Assembly: GCF_014132155.1 (NCBI RefSeq)
Contig: NZ_BLJQ01000005.1
Coordinates: 1-64,000 of the forward strand
Length of the DNA: 64,000 bases
Source of the DNA: Gluconobacter sp. Gdi
GTDB taxonomy: Bacteria > Pseudomonadota > Alphaproteobacteria > Acetobacterales > Acetobacteraceae
Direction: 5' to 3'
A model generated the notes under the pieces. It made no database searches. It saw only the letters and a program-made list of their open reading frames with translations, and was not told the DNA's origin. Position 1 is the stretch's first letter. The number at the start of each line of letters is the position of its first letter. Shown piece by piece: positions 26,140 through 35,985 of this stretch. The position numbers and the translations under genes are program-made.

Positions 26140-28356
26140 TTATCGGGTGCTTTGAACCAGTGTGTGAATGCCTGGAACAATAGCAATTAGCAGCCCACTC
26201 GGTGGGATCACGCGGTCCTTACCGGCGAAACTGGTGGGATCAATCAAGGTAAGATCCTGTGCAGCCAAAAGCTGATGTGCCTTTTTGCGCCAGGCGCGAT
26301 TATGACCGCCGGGTTCGAGCGCTTCCAGACCAAGAACCGCCAATTGAGATAACTGTTGGGAAACAGGCTCTGCCAGTTGGAGTTGAGGCGACGTCGCAAC
26401 CTGAACATAAGCTGCATCATTGGCTGCCCAGATGTTCAATGATTTGCGAAGCTGCTCAACGACGCTGCGATCCCCTGCCGCATAGCGCTTCGCGAGTGCA
26501 TTGAATTCGATGGCGCTGAAGCTATCGGGAGATGCGATGGCGGCTGGGCTCTTTAGCATCGCGTCTCCTGCAGGAGCAGCAAGATGGTTCATGGCATAAT
26601 TCTGCACCGGGACAGTGACAGACGTTAGTATGGTCAACGGTGTGATATTGCTGGGCGTGAGCTCAGCGATCATGCGGTCCGTGTGCTCCCGGGCAAGTAA
26701 GCCCGTTTCTTCCAGTTCATTCATGATGACAGGTAGTCTGCGATACAGACCATCAACATCCTGAACCGTAGCCGGAGACCAAAAGCGCTCGGCAATTGCT
26801 GCCGAACGCGGCCAAAGCCTCGCATCCAACATTTCGTCAGAGACAATTTCTGCCCATAAGGGGGCCTCTCCGCCAAGGACCAGTTTGCGTTGGGCCTCAT
26901 CCAAAGGCGCCATATCTGGGTCTGGAGCAAAAGCGCTTTCAAGGCGCCCCAGTGTTTGATGGCGTAAACGATCAGTGTCTGCGGCGCTTAGAGTGGCAGG
27001 ACGGGTTGCATCAGGATCCACAGCATAATGGTTGGCGGAGGAGTACAATAGATCCAGATAGTATCCCGCAGATACGACGACCGGATGACCAGCCTTTGTG
27101 GCCGATCCGGTCCACTTTGCGTTTCGCCAGACTTCGACCACAACATCTTTAGGAATTGGAGCTTCGCTAACCTCATCCCAGCCCATCATGATCTTGCCCT
27201 GAGCCGCCAGAGCCTTTTCAATTTTGGCTGTAAATGCTGCCTGAAGTGCCGGGACGTCCTTGTATCCGTTAGCTTTCATGTAAGAGACGATTGCTGGGTT
27301 ATCCAGCCACTGCTGATCCTGAACTTCATCCCCACCTGAATGAATATAGCGATCCGGGAAAAGCTTTCCAATTTCGGCATAAAGATTTGCTGCAAAATCA
27401 ATGACCTGAGGGCTGACCGGATTCAGCGCGGCGTTGTTCAGATTGGGTCTGCGGTTACAATGTGTAGTCGTCTGACCATCCGCTGAACTCGTCGTACAGG
27501 CTCTACCTGCAGCGTCCGTCACCAATACGGGCTGTTGTGCTGCCAGTTCGGGGTAGGCCTGCAGGAGGGACAGTGTGTGCCCCGGGATGTCTATTTCCGG
27601 AACAACCCGGATCCCGCGATCGGCAGCATATTGAACAATGCTTCGGACTTGGGACTGCGTATAATATTGATGATGCGCTCCCGCTTGCTGAAGTTTCGGA
27701 TAGCGCAGACTTTCAATGCGAAAACCTGTTCCATCACTTAGATGCCAGTGCAGGACATTCAGCTTGGTAAGCTCCATCGCATCGAGTTGGCGCTCCATGG
27801 TTTCAACCGACATGAAATGTCGCGACACATCAATCATGAGACCACGCCACGAGAACCTTGGGGCGTCCTGTATGTCGGCTTCCGTAATCTGTCGACCTGA
27901 TGGCCCGGTATGTACAAGCTGCAGAATGGTTGCAAAGCCGTGGATCACGCCTGCCGGCCCATCAGCCTCAAGTTGAATATTCTGACCCTTTACGGACAGA
28001 CGATATCCCTCTCGTTCATTTACCGTCAGATATGAAGGGTCTTGCCCTGTTCGGATATGCAAAACCGTCTTGGGGCCCGTATCCGTTGCGGCACCATGCA
28101 ATTGTTCCAGGCGACCCAGAAAACGTGTCGCCGCTTTTTTCTCGAGAGGTGTAGCCTTTCCGTCCCAAACGATCTTGATTCCCTCAAGGCGGATGGATTG
28201 ACCACTCAAGGAAATATGAGTGGGAGCTGGCAGCAGAACCGGTCCGGAAGACAATACGTCCTGAGATTGCGCGTGCGCTTGAGAAAAGGGGAAGGCACAG
28301 ACACTACTGAGTAAAATCCCAGAGAGCGCCAAAACGCGGTGAAGGCCTTTTTTCAC
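26140..28356 (-). CDS. Secreted beta-N-acetylhexosaminidase, GH20
   Basis: Cleaves terminal GlcNAc (or GalNAc) from chitooligosaccharides or cell-wall glycans, feeding the island's importers. From the GTG at 28356, which has GGA upstream, it is 738 residues with a signal peptide (MKKGLHRVLALSGILLSSVC) ending near AHAQ. A GH20b-like domain (about 35-160) precedes the catalytic barrel, where WRGLMIDVSRHFMSVETM, LNVLHWHLSDGTGFRIES and the Asp-Glu pair of GGDEV (about 341-345) are seen; substrate-assisted catalysis is the family mechanism. A longer frame begins with TTG at 28404. It is convergent with nagB and may respond to the same repressors. The long C-terminal part after the barrel is not assigned. 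Confidence 0.94.
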   Translation of the reverse strand: MKKGLHRVLALSGILLSSVCAFPFSQAHAQSQDVLSSGPVLLPAPTHISLSGQSIRLEGIKIVWDGKATPLEKKAATRFLGRLEQLHGAATDTGPKTVLHIRTGQDPSYLTVNEREGYRLSVKGQNIQLEADGPAGVIHGFATILQLVHTGPSGRQITEADIQDAPRFSWRGLMIDVSRHFMSVETMERQLDAMELTKLNVLHWHLSDGTGFRIESLRYPKLQQAGAHHQYYTQSQVRSIVQYAADRGIRVVPEIDIPGHTLSLLQAYPELAAQQPVLVTDAAGRACTTSSADGQTTTHCNRRPNLNNAALNPVSPQVIDFAANLYAEIGKLFPDRYIHSGGDEVQDQQWLDNPAIVSYMKANGYKDVPALQAAFTAKIEKALAAQGKIMMGWDEVSEAPIPKDVVVEVWRNAKWTGSATKAGHPVVVSAGYYLDLLYSSANHYAVDPDATRPATLSAADTDRLRHQTLGRLESAFAPDPDMAPLDEAQRKLVLGGEAPLWAEIVSDEMLDARLWPRSAAIAERFWSPATVQDVDGLYRRLPVIMNELEETGLLAREHTDRMIAELTPSNITPLTILTSVTVPVQNYAMNHLAAPAGDAMLKSPAAIASPDSFSAIEFNALAKRYAAGDRSVVEQLRKSLNIWAANDAAYVQVATSPQLQLAEPVSQQLSQLAVLGLEALEPGGHNRAWRKKAHQLLAAQDLTLIDPTSFAGKDRVIPPSGLLIAIVPGIHTLVQSTR

Positions 28357-29299
28357 AAACTGTCTTCCTGCAAAGTGGAGAGAAAATTTTTGGTGGATTG
28401 GCAAAGCGATTGATGACGAAAGGCCACGACGCGATGGCTAGGAGAGGTAGAAACTGCGTTCCCGCGGCCGGTCGACCCATAGCTCTAGGAACGCGACCGC
28501 TTGATCCTAATCCGGCGCAAAGTCACGCATCTGACGTCATGTTTCTTTGCTCCTGCCTAAGGGACTTTCTGGTCTCTTATTACGGAGTGGGAATTAAATT
28601 GCTGTCAATAGATTTTCAGGCGGTATTAACCCTCGCTGGATTGTTTAGTTGAAAAACTTAATTGATCACGGAAAATGGAGCTCTAAAGCGGCCACTTTTC
28701 ATGGCGGAAGGTCGTCTCTCTTGTCAGACACCTCAAACCGTTTGCGTCACTGAATGCTCTAGAAGCAGAATCACGATCGTCTCTGGTCACTTCCCACCTG
28801 GCATTTGCAAAGCGTGGGGGCTGTCCGAGAGGCGATCCTAAGGAGATCCAGGTCTGCGCTAAAACGAAGATGCATGATTTTGAATTGAAAAATCATGCAC
28901 GTGTCATATCTCCCTTTCGAGATTAAAAATGCTCTAGTTTACACAGTCAAAAATCGACAAACCTTGCGTCTTCTGTCGTTATTACAGTGCCCTTTCCTCA
29001 AAATATCTAAAATAAATATAGATATTTTCGCTCATAATTATACAATATACATGATTGTAACGGACATTTTACAATTAATATAAGGTTTTATTTTCAATAT
29101 ATTCAAATAAACTATAACATATATGTAATATTATTCGTGAAAATCTTATGAAATCACTAGAATATTACTTTCTCACATTTCAAAAAACCTTAATGTCCAC
29201 CACAACATTCGTGACCAGATCATTCGGTTACCAACTCCGTCGGAAACGATCTGTATCACTTCCTAGTGCCTGACTCCTAATGAAGGGGCGAGAAATTCG
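28357..29299. other. 940-base intergenic region, AT-rich on the right
   Basis: Upstream of both the hexosaminidase (minus) and the NADH dehydrogenase (plus), so promoters for both must lie here. Plus frames at 28398-28652 and 28895-29083 have no start signals or recognisable content. From about 28880 to 29200 the sequence is markedly AT-rich, unlike the coding regions around it. A perfect 11-bp inverted repeat at 28871-28899 is listed separately. I see no tRNA or recognisable insertion sequence. Confidence 0.55.
28871..28899. repeat. Perfect 11-bp inverted repeat in the AT-rich gap
   Basis: TGCATGATTTT (28871-28881) and AAAATCATGCA (28889-28899) are separated by 7 bases. It could be a protein binding site, or a hairpin flanked by A/T runs acting as a terminator on either strand. 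No gene ends directly beside it, which makes a simple terminator less obvious. Confidence 0.45.
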
Positions 29300-30592
29300 A
29301 TGGCGTCTAAATCTGAAATTCTTATTGTTGGTGGTGGCGTTGCAGGTCTTGCACTCGCGACGCGACTTGGAAAAACGATGGGCAAGCCTGGGAAAGCCCG
29401 CATCACTCTGATCGACAAAAGCTTCTCACATGTCTGGAAGCCAATGCTCCACTGTTTTGCGTCAGGCACGGTGGGAAATGAAAACGACCGCATCAATTTT
29501 ATCACTCAGGCAAGCGGTCATCATTTCGAGTTTTGGCCGGGAGAAGTTGTGTCACTTGATCGAGAGAAACATGAGGTTGTCCTCAGTCCTCTTCATGCTT
29601 CAGATGGTACGGTGGTTCTGGAAAGCCGAACCATTAAATATGACACCATAGTCATCGCTATTGGCAGTTGCGCCAATGATTTCGGGACGCCAGGCGTTAA
29701 AGAACACTGTCTCTCCATTGATAATCTGGTCGAAGCAAACGCTTTCAATGAAAAATTTCGGATGGAGCTTCTACGATCATTCGCGAATAATTCAGAGCTT
29801 GACATTGCAATTGTTGGCGGCGGAGCAACAGGCACCCAATTAGCTGCAGAATTACACAAGGCATTGGAGATCGTCGGGCCATATAACCTTCACGCCTTTG
29901 GTAAGCCCCCACCGAAGCTCAGGGTCACCCTTCTTCAGTCTGGGCCACGTATTCTCCCAGCCTTTCCTGAATCAGTCTCCGCGGCGGCCCAGCAGGAGTT
30001 GGAACGAATTGGGGTAACGGTGCGGACGTCAGCTCGCGTTGCGGGAGCAAATTCAACAGGGTTTATTCTGAAGGATGGGACACAGGTATCGGCAAAGCTT
30101 CGGGTCTGGGCTGCCGGTGTCAAGGCACCCGAAGTCACAACAACCTATGGTGGTCTTGCTTTGAACAAAACCGGACAGATTTTGGTCAATCCAAATCTGT
30201 CTTCGATCGCAGATGACAGGATCTTCGCCATGGGAGACTGTTCTTTCATTGAGAATGATCCCCTCCCCGCAACTGCGCAGGTCGCCAGGCAGCAGGCTCG
30301 GCATCTTGCGCGTTACCTTCCCGCCTGGATCGAAAAAGGTCAGAAGGTACCAGCGTGTATTTTCCATAATAAGGGCGCGATCGTCGCGTTGGGAAAATAC
30401 AATGGCTGGGCAGCCCTTCCCGGCGGCACCGTTTGGGGAGGAGGTCTGTCGCATGGCTTGTCCGCCAGACTCGGGCATCTGATGCTTTACAGAAAGCACC
30501 AGATGGAAATCTTTGGCCTCTATCGCGGTTTGATTTCTTGTTACTCTGATTGGGTGGAAGGTTTTGTACGCCCTTCGGTGAGGCTGGATTAA
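29300..30592 (+). CDS. ndh: Type II NADH dehydrogenase (NADH:ubiquinone oxidoreductase)
   Basis: A single-subunit flavoprotein of 430 residues that passes electrons from NADH to ubiquinone at the membrane without pumping protons. Two dinucleotide folds are seen: EILIVGGGVAGLALATRL (FAD, residues 6-23) and LDIAIVGGGATGTQLAAEL (NADH, about 169-187). AGVKAPEV and the FAD-binding FAMGDCSF follow. A C-terminal amphipathic part (LGHLMLYRKHQMEIFGLYRG) is the usual membrane anchor. GGGGCGAG lies just before the ATG. Acetic acid bacteria rely on NDH-2, consistent with this placement. Confidence 0.93.
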   Translation: MASKSEILIVGGGVAGLALATRLGKTMGKPGKARITLIDKSFSHVWKPMLHCFASGTVGNENDRINFITQASGHHFEFWPGEVVSLDREKHEVVLSPLHASDGTVVLESRTIKYDTIVIAIGSCANDFGTPGVKEHCLSIDNLVEANAFNEKFRMELLRSFANNSELDIAIVGGGATGTQLAAELHKALEIVGPYNLHAFGKPPPKLRVTLLQSGPRILPAFPESVSAAAQQELERIGVTVRTSARVAGANSTGFILKDGTQVSAKLRVWAAGVKAPEVTTTYGGLALNKTGQILVNPNLSSIADDRIFAMGDCSFIENDPLPATAQVARQQARHLARYLPAWIEKGQKVPACIFHNKGAIVALGKYNGWAALPGGTVWGGGLSHGLSARLGHLMLYRKHQMEIFGLYRGLISCYSDWVEGFVRPSVRLD

Positions 30593-30616
30593 ACACCGCC
30601 TAGCCCCAAATCGTTA

Positions 30617-31729
30617 TTAGGTGTTCAAAAGACTCTGAATAACGTTTGCTCCGCGACGTGCCGCTCCGGGAGAGCGATCACCCAACGACCTGTCCGCCAT
30701 TTCTTTCTGCCGGTCGCGATATAGCGCGTGGCGTGCCGGGGCCTTACGGATAGTATCAAGTAGATCGCGGGGGTTCTCGACGACGTCTCCGAAGTGCCAG
30801 TGCGCAAAATCAGGGTTATTTCGCCAATCAATCTGATGAGCGTTCAGAAAGACGCAGGGCCTAGGCGTTTCCAGGAATTCATAGACCTGACTACTGACAT
30901 CTCCAACGTAAATATCAGCCGAAGAGGTATAAGTCATATCAACACAACGCTCAGATCCAGTATCGATCAGAATTTGAGAACTGCTCCTACCGTTCCAACT
31001 GTCCCGAATTGATTGTCGTCGCCGTCTAAACATTTTTGTATGTGGCGCTACTATTAAGTTAAAATCGGACTGCGCGGAAAACTGCTCGAGCATAGGCTCG
31101 ATAAACTGCTTCCAGGATGAGAGGCCCCTCGCCTTATGAGCATTGTAAAGCACTGTGGGGCGTTGAGTAGAAAAGAACTGTGTTGCGTCTGGAAAAAGTT
31201 TGCAGGTTTCGAGCTTGACTGACCCAATCACTGAATGATTTTCAGGCTTGATCAGAGCGTTATCCAACATTCTCTGAGCCGATTTTTGACCCGACAATAG
31301 AACATGGTCGAACGCTTTGACTTCACTAGTGAAGCCTCGTGCTCGATCACCGCATCCATGTGGGATATAAATCAGGCGGGGTGACGAAATGCCGAAACGC
31401 CTTGCGGACGCAACCGTATCCTCAACTGTTACAATCGCATCGTATCGATCTAGTTCTGCAGCATTATCGCGAAGGACCATATCCTTGAACATTCCCAGGA
31501 TACGGATGGACTGCATGGCAGCGGTAGGGAACGATCGACGGAGTGGCTGATACTTCATTTCAGGAGCCCCCGCAGCGTAACGAACTCTCTCCAGGTGGTA
31601 AGGCGTTTCCGGGTCGTTGTAAAAGTTTGTAATATTGATTTTGTCAGACTGAGCTAATTCCAGCGCAATTGCCGCAGCGTGATAACACTGATAAGATTCA
31701 GCAATGTACAGAAATGCAACGTTCTTCAT
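30617..31729 (-). CDS. CDP-glycerol glycerophosphotransferase-like protein, surface polysaccharide function
   Basis: This 370-residue protein has two Rossmann-like halves in the glycosyltransferase-B style. Features include MKNVAFLYIAESYQ at the start, LIYIPHGCGDRARGF, VLYNAHKARGLSSW, LIVAPHTKMF and YTSSADIYVGDVSSQVYEFL, which resembles the DVSS/YEFL end of TagF-type CDP-glycerol transferases. It probably adds a phospho-polyol or sugar to a cell-envelope polymer. It is divergent from the flippase gene and convergent with ndh. The donor and acceptor are unknown. Confidence 0.7.
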   Translation of the reverse strand: MKNVAFLYIAESYQCYHAAAIALELAQSDKINITNFYNDPETPYHLERVRYAAGAPEMKYQPLRRSFPTAAMQSIRILGMFKDMVLRDNAAELDRYDAIVTVEDTVASARRFGISSPRLIYIPHGCGDRARGFTSEVKAFDHVLLSGQKSAQRMLDNALIKPENHSVIGSVKLETCKLFPDATQFFSTQRPTVLYNAHKARGLSSWKQFIEPMLEQFSAQSDFNLIVAPHTKMFRRRRQSIRDSWNGRSSSQILIDTGSERCVDMTYTSSADIYVGDVSSQVYEFLETPRPCVFLNAHQIDWRNNPDFAHWHFGDVVENPRDLLDTIRKAPARHALYRDRQKEMADRSLGDRSPGAARRGANVIQSLLNT

Positions 31730-31780
31730 GCCTGAATATATAGTTTTCTCTCATTTGGTAAGCAAGCGTCATTGAATACC

Positions 31781-33109
31781 ATGTCTCGAGAAAACGGATT
31801 ACTGAAACGTACGTTATCAAATCTTGCATGGCTTCTGGCAGGCAAAGGTGTGGGGGCTGTCCTGAGTCTGATTTATCTGGGATTGGCCGTTCGCACGCTG
31901 AAAAGCGAAGGGTTTGGCCAGTTCACGCTCGTTTTCAGTACCGCTCAGGCTATTGCTGCGTTCGTCAGTTTTCAGACGTGGCAAATCATTATTCGGTATG
32001 GCGTACGTCACGTGACAGCACGGGACGAAGCCGCACTGTCACGTCTTACGGGGTTCTGTATCGCTCTTGACGTGTCTGGAGGCATAGCCGGGTGTCTGAT
32101 TTCGTGGGGCGGAGTCACTCTTCTTGGTCCATTGCTCGGATGGTCGCACGCTCTTTCCCACGCTGCGTTGGCCTTCTGTTTTGTAATCCTATTGTCTGTC
32201 CGGTCTACGGCTGTGGGGTTACTTCGGCTGCATGATCGTTTCGGTATAGGCGCAATGGCTGATGCTGTAACGCCAATCGTGCGATTTATTGGGGCAATTG
32301 CCGCGACCCTGTGGCACCCAACAGTTACAGGTTTTCTTGTCGCCTGGGCCATTGCCGACATTATTACGGCCTTGGCCTACTGGGTGTGCGTCCTGCGTAC
32401 CATGCCTCGCTCTCTTCGCGTTAGTGAGCTAAGGCAAGGATGGCGGGCTCCGCACGAGAACCCGGGAATATGGCGTTTCACATGGCTTACAAATCTGAAT
32501 TCAATTATCGGGACGGGCTGCAATAACATCGTATTACTGCTTGTCGGTATTTTTACAGGTGCAACTGACGCAGGCCATTATCGCTTGGCCTATCAGCTTA
32601 GTCAGGCGCTCGTCCGTATATCAGAAATGTTTTCTCGAGCTGTATTGCCAGAGCTCGCTCGAGCTCATGCCAGTCAGGAATCCCGCAACATCAGGGTATT
32701 GCTTCGCCGGTCGACTGGCCTTGCAATCATCGTTACACTAGTCATTGCCGTAGCTCTTGTGGCTGGAGGTCGCCCTGTCCTTCAGTTAGTGGCGGGACAT
32801 GCTTATTTAGCAGCATTTCCTTTGCTAGTGACCCTCGGTATTGCCGCCTCTCTGGACCTTATTGGGGTCAGCTTCGAACCCGCTCTTATTGCAACGGGTC
32901 ATGCAGGCCGAGCCCTTCAGGTTCGCATCGCCAGGACGAGCGTCCTATTTGTGACACTTGCGGTGCTGCTGCCCTACTTTGGCACTATGGGCGCTGCTTC
33001 AGGCATGGTGGCGTCATCTATTCTGGGGCTTGTGCTCTCTGTTCTGACGACCAGAAAAGCCCTGGCAAAGGCGCCGCGACAGTCTACTGCGCTTCCAGAC
33101 AGCATTTGA
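31781..33109 (+). CDS. Polysaccharide flippase (Wzx/RfbX-like, MATE superfamily)
   Basis: A polytopic membrane protein of 442 residues with about 12-14 hydrophobic helices. The opening (NLAWLLAGKGVGAVLSLIYL) and repeated long helices match oligosaccharide flippases that move lipid-linked repeat units across the inner membrane. I prefer ATG 31781 over the in-frame TTG at 31772, though no strong ribosome site marks either. Its divergent neighbour is a CDP-glycerol-transferase-like gene, so the pair probably decorates or exports one surface polymer. Confidence 0.82.
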   Translation: MSRENGLLKRTLSNLAWLLAGKGVGAVLSLIYLGLAVRTLKSEGFGQFTLVFSTAQAIAAFVSFQTWQIIIRYGVRHVTARDEAALSRLTGFCIALDVSGGIAGCLISWGGVTLLGPLLGWSHALSHAALAFCFVILLSVRSTAVGLLRLHDRFGIGAMADAVTPIVRFIGAIAATLWHPTVTGFLVAWAIADIITALAYWVCVLRTMPRSLRVSELRQGWRAPHENPGIWRFTWLTNLNSIIGTGCNNIVLLLVGIFTGATDAGHYRLAYQLSQALVRISEMFSRAVLPELARAHASQESRNIRVLLRRSTGLAIIVTLVIAVALVAGGRPVLQLVAGHAYLAAFPLLVTLGIAASLDLIGVSFEPALIATGHAGRALQVRIARTSVLFVTLAVLLPYFGTMGAASGMVASSILGLVLSVLTTRKALAKAPRQSTALPDSI

Positions 33110-33200
33110 ACGCAATGTCACCACCTCGCCCTCTGCCTCGCTCACCAAATATCACGGCGCCATCTGGTCAGAACCCCAAAGGTGGAGTAGCACATCCGGT

Positions 33201-33587
33201 ATGGATCGCCGGATCAGGAACTCAGCATATCTATTGGGCTTTTGGCCCCTAGTGCTGCTTGCCCTGCTGGCACGCCTGACTTTTGGTGGCGTCGTGACGG
33301 CTTCGTCTGTGTTTGACGATTCACTGAAAGAATTGACGAAACTAAGCGTCTTCTGTGATCCACAGGAGGCTTATTCTGCTCCAGACAAACACCACCATCA
33401 GAACGATCAGCAGGATGATGCCTTCCTGCTCTCTGATGCTTTGGATCTTTTCCAGCTAACAATCGCTTTCTGCGCACTGATAGCGCTGAGTATTGCGTTT
33501 GTTCATCGCGTCTGGATGTTTGCCCCAATCCGCGGGCCACCCACTCCCGAACGCCCCTCTCAGTGCCCCCAAGGCCCTCCCGCCTGA
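33201..33587 (+). CDS. Small His-rich membrane protein (DUF2946-like)
   Basis: A 128-residue protein with one hydrophobic helix near the N terminus (about 10-35), an Asp/His-rich periplasmic stretch (DKHHHQNDQQDD, about 62-73) and a second hydrophobic helix (about 82-103). The layout resembles DUF2946 proteins, which often precede TonB receptors in metal-uptake clusters, but the usual Cys pairs are absent. It sits just before a TonB receptor and may bind copper or another metal at the periplasmic face. The downstream frame overlaps only if an unlikely early start is used. Confidence 0.6.
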   Translation: MDRRIRNSAYLLGFWPLVLLALLARLTFGGVVTASSVFDDSLKELTKLSVFCDPQEAYSAPDKHHHQNDQQDDAFLLSDALDLFQLTIAFCALIALSIAFVHRVWMFAPIRGPPTPERPSQCPQGPPA

Positions 33588-33657
33588 TCTGAACTGCAAA
33601 AGCCACCCGCCTGCAAGCGCACGCGGGTTTTCGTGCTGTCTATCCAGGTTCAGACCA

Positions 33658-35985
33658 ATGCTTCATTCTATGTATCGATCTTCCCGTCTGCTTGCGGGCG
33701 TGACGACCTGTGCCGTCCTTTTCTTCTCTTCCGCCTCATTGGCAACATCTCGCCAGGAGATAGGCACGCCTCTCAAGGCTAGCCGACGTAAAGCTCCGGC
33801 TGTCCCCAAGCAGCCTAAAAGGGAAGTCATTACCGTCACGGCCGCCAAGCATGCTCCCGCGCCTATCCGCCCGGCCGGGCAAACGACTTACAGCTCAGAC
33901 CGAAGTAGTTTTGGGAATCAGATTGGCCAAAGCGTCGCCGACATGATTGTCACTCTCCCCGGGGTCAGTTTCACTCAGGGCAATGGTCCGCGCGATACCG
34001 TCGTGTCTGTCCGCGGATCGGGGGATCGGCAGTCTTACGGGCTTAAGAACTTGCAGGTGTTGGAAGACGGTTTCCCCATGACGCAGCCCGACGGAACGGC
34101 AAGAGCCGATCTGATCGACCCTCATGCTTACCAGGGGGTGGATGTCTTCGAAGGACCAGCATCTACCGTTTACGGCAATTATGCGATCAATGGCGCAATC
34201 AATTTCCGAACCCGCAAGGGGGCTGATATTCACGGGCTGGAATTAGGATCGGATTTCGGCAGCTTCGGTATGTTCAACAACTACGCAACGCTCGGACTTG
34301 GTAACCAGCGTTACGATCTTATGGTGTTCGCGAGCGACGTCCGTGGAAATGGGTTTATCGCCAATAGTCGTTATAATACTTCAACAGAAAACGTCCGGCT
34401 TCGCGTCAATCTGACGTCTTCAGACCGTCTCATCCTGAAGTTCGTCAACAATGTGACGGACGCGTCCTTACCTGTTCGCCTGTCTTTGAACCAGTATCAC
34501 GCAAATCCTTATCAGAATGGATGTTATAACACGTCCACTTCCCGTGCTGGGTGCGCTTCCGTCAATCTGCTGGCTAATGGCCGGTACGGCACCAAAGTCG
34601 CCATGAGTCCCGAGGCTGCTGGTCTAGGTCGTTTTGATCGTCGTACCGTTACAGGACTACGGTGGGAGCATGATTTTAACGAGCAGACGACCTGGCGTAA
34701 CCAGTTCACATACGATCAACGCCACGTAGACCAACCCACCTCACCAACGTCTTTCGTAGGCCCCTACAACTCCTATAACGTCAGCAGCGACGTGACAAAC
34801 CATGCTCGGATCGGAACAACGTCTCTCGATACATTCGGCGGGCTGAGTTTTGATTACCTCGACTATGGGTATCAGACGTACAACATCATGCCGGCAGGCG
34901 GTGCCACCCGAGGCGCCATGAGTTCTGCTTCCTACGGACATCAGTGGAACCTTGGCGCGCGCTTTCAGGAAGACTGGCACTTTGCACCCGATTGGCATGT
35001 TGTTGTCGGACTAGGAGGTACGTATTCCGATATTGGCGCCACTGAGACGCTATATGGATATTCAGCCTCCGGGGTGCATAGCCAGTACGTCACGGCAAAC
35101 CGCTTCTACTTCAATCTCGCGCCTGAAGGTGCTCTGATTTATGATCCGAGCGAACACTGGACGTTCCACACACGGGTTGGAACAGCTTATGGCACGCCGT
35201 CGTCTTCGAATTTCTTCATCACGCCCCAAGGGCAATACGGGAACAATACACAGCTAAAGAGCCAAACGAGCCTTGGAGTTGACCTCGGAGCAGACTGGCA
35301 TCCAACAGAGACCACACATATTCAGCTCACAGGATTTTACGAGTTTTACAGCAATGAACTCGTTAACCAGTCCGCCGGTGTGAACGCCGTGGGGGCCTAT
35401 ACATTCAACGCCCCTGCCTCACAGCATCGTGGCATTGTCTTGGGAGCTGACTGGAAGCCGCTTGCCCATGCCCTTCCCGGTGGACGGATTTCGCTCAGCT
35501 ACACCTACGATAATCAACTCTACACAAACTACACGGAAGTTCTTTCCAATAGTACCGCATCAAAGCGTTTCAGCCGGAATGGGAAATACATCCCCGGCGT
35601 TATTCCCAACTTCCTGAATGCCCGTTTTCTTTACGATCAGCCTTCTGGCTTCTTAGAGGGAGTTGGTGGATATGCAGAAGTGACCTGGCGAGATGCCTAC
35701 TGGCTGGATAATGCGAACCGCCTGAAAGCGCCCGGATATACCCTTCTGAATCTGGAAATGCACTACGATCCCCCAGCTCGGATGGGTTGGGCTCACCGTC
35801 TGCACTGGTATTTCGAGGTGCAAAACGTCACCAACCAGACTTATGTCTCTGGCGCGACAAATATCAGCGATCAGTTGCAAGCAAACGGGCAAGAAGCAAC
35901 GGCAGCAACGCTGATGAATAGCACTGGATCGATTTATGCCGGCTCTCCCCGGGCATATTTCGGCGGCGTACGGATAAAATTGTGA
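33658..35985 (+). CDS. TonB-dependent receptor of the metal-uptake cluster
   Basis: A 775-residue outer-membrane receptor. I start at ATG 33658, which gives a signal peptide (YRSSRLLAGVTTCAVLFFSS); the frame is open from 33493, but that part overlaps the His-rich gene. A TonB box-like EVITVTA is followed by a plug with VSVRGSGDRQSYGLKNLQVL and DVFEGPASTVYGNYAING, then a barrel ending ...GGVRIKL. It is unlike the two amino-sugar receptors. Followed in overlap by a PepSY membrane protein and then Sco1, it is more likely to take up a copper or iron complex than a sugar. Confidence 0.92.
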   Translation: MLHSMYRSSRLLAGVTTCAVLFFSSASLATSRQEIGTPLKASRRKAPAVPKQPKREVITVTAAKHAPAPIRPAGQTTYSSDRSSFGNQIGQSVADMIVTLPGVSFTQGNGPRDTVVSVRGSGDRQSYGLKNLQVLEDGFPMTQPDGTARADLIDPHAYQGVDVFEGPASTVYGNYAINGAINFRTRKGADIHGLELGSDFGSFGMFNNYATLGLGNQRYDLMVFASDVRGNGFIANSRYNTSTENVRLRVNLTSSDRLILKFVNNVTDASLPVRLSLNQYHANPYQNGCYNTSTSRAGCASVNLLANGRYGTKVAMSPEAAGLGRFDRRTVTGLRWEHDFNEQTTWRNQFTYDQRHVDQPTSPTSFVGPYNSYNVSSDVTNHARIGTTSLDTFGGLSFDYLDYGYQTYNIMPAGGATRGAMSSASYGHQWNLGARFQEDWHFAPDWHVVVGLGGTYSDIGATETLYGYSASGVHSQYVTANRFYFNLAPEGALIYDPSEHWTFHTRVGTAYGTPSSSNFFITPQGQYGNNTQLKSQTSLGVDLGADWHPTETTHIQLTGFYEFYSNELVNQSAGVNAVGAYTFNAPASQHRGIVLGADWKPLAHALPGGRISLSYTYDNQLYTNYTEVLSNSTASKRFSRNGKYIPGVIPNFLNARFLYDQPSGFLEGVGGYAEVTWRDAYWLDNANRLKAPGYTLLNLEMHYDPPARMGWAHRLHWYFEVQNVTNQTYVSGATNISDQLQANGQEATAATLMNSTGSIYAGSPRAYFGGVRIKL

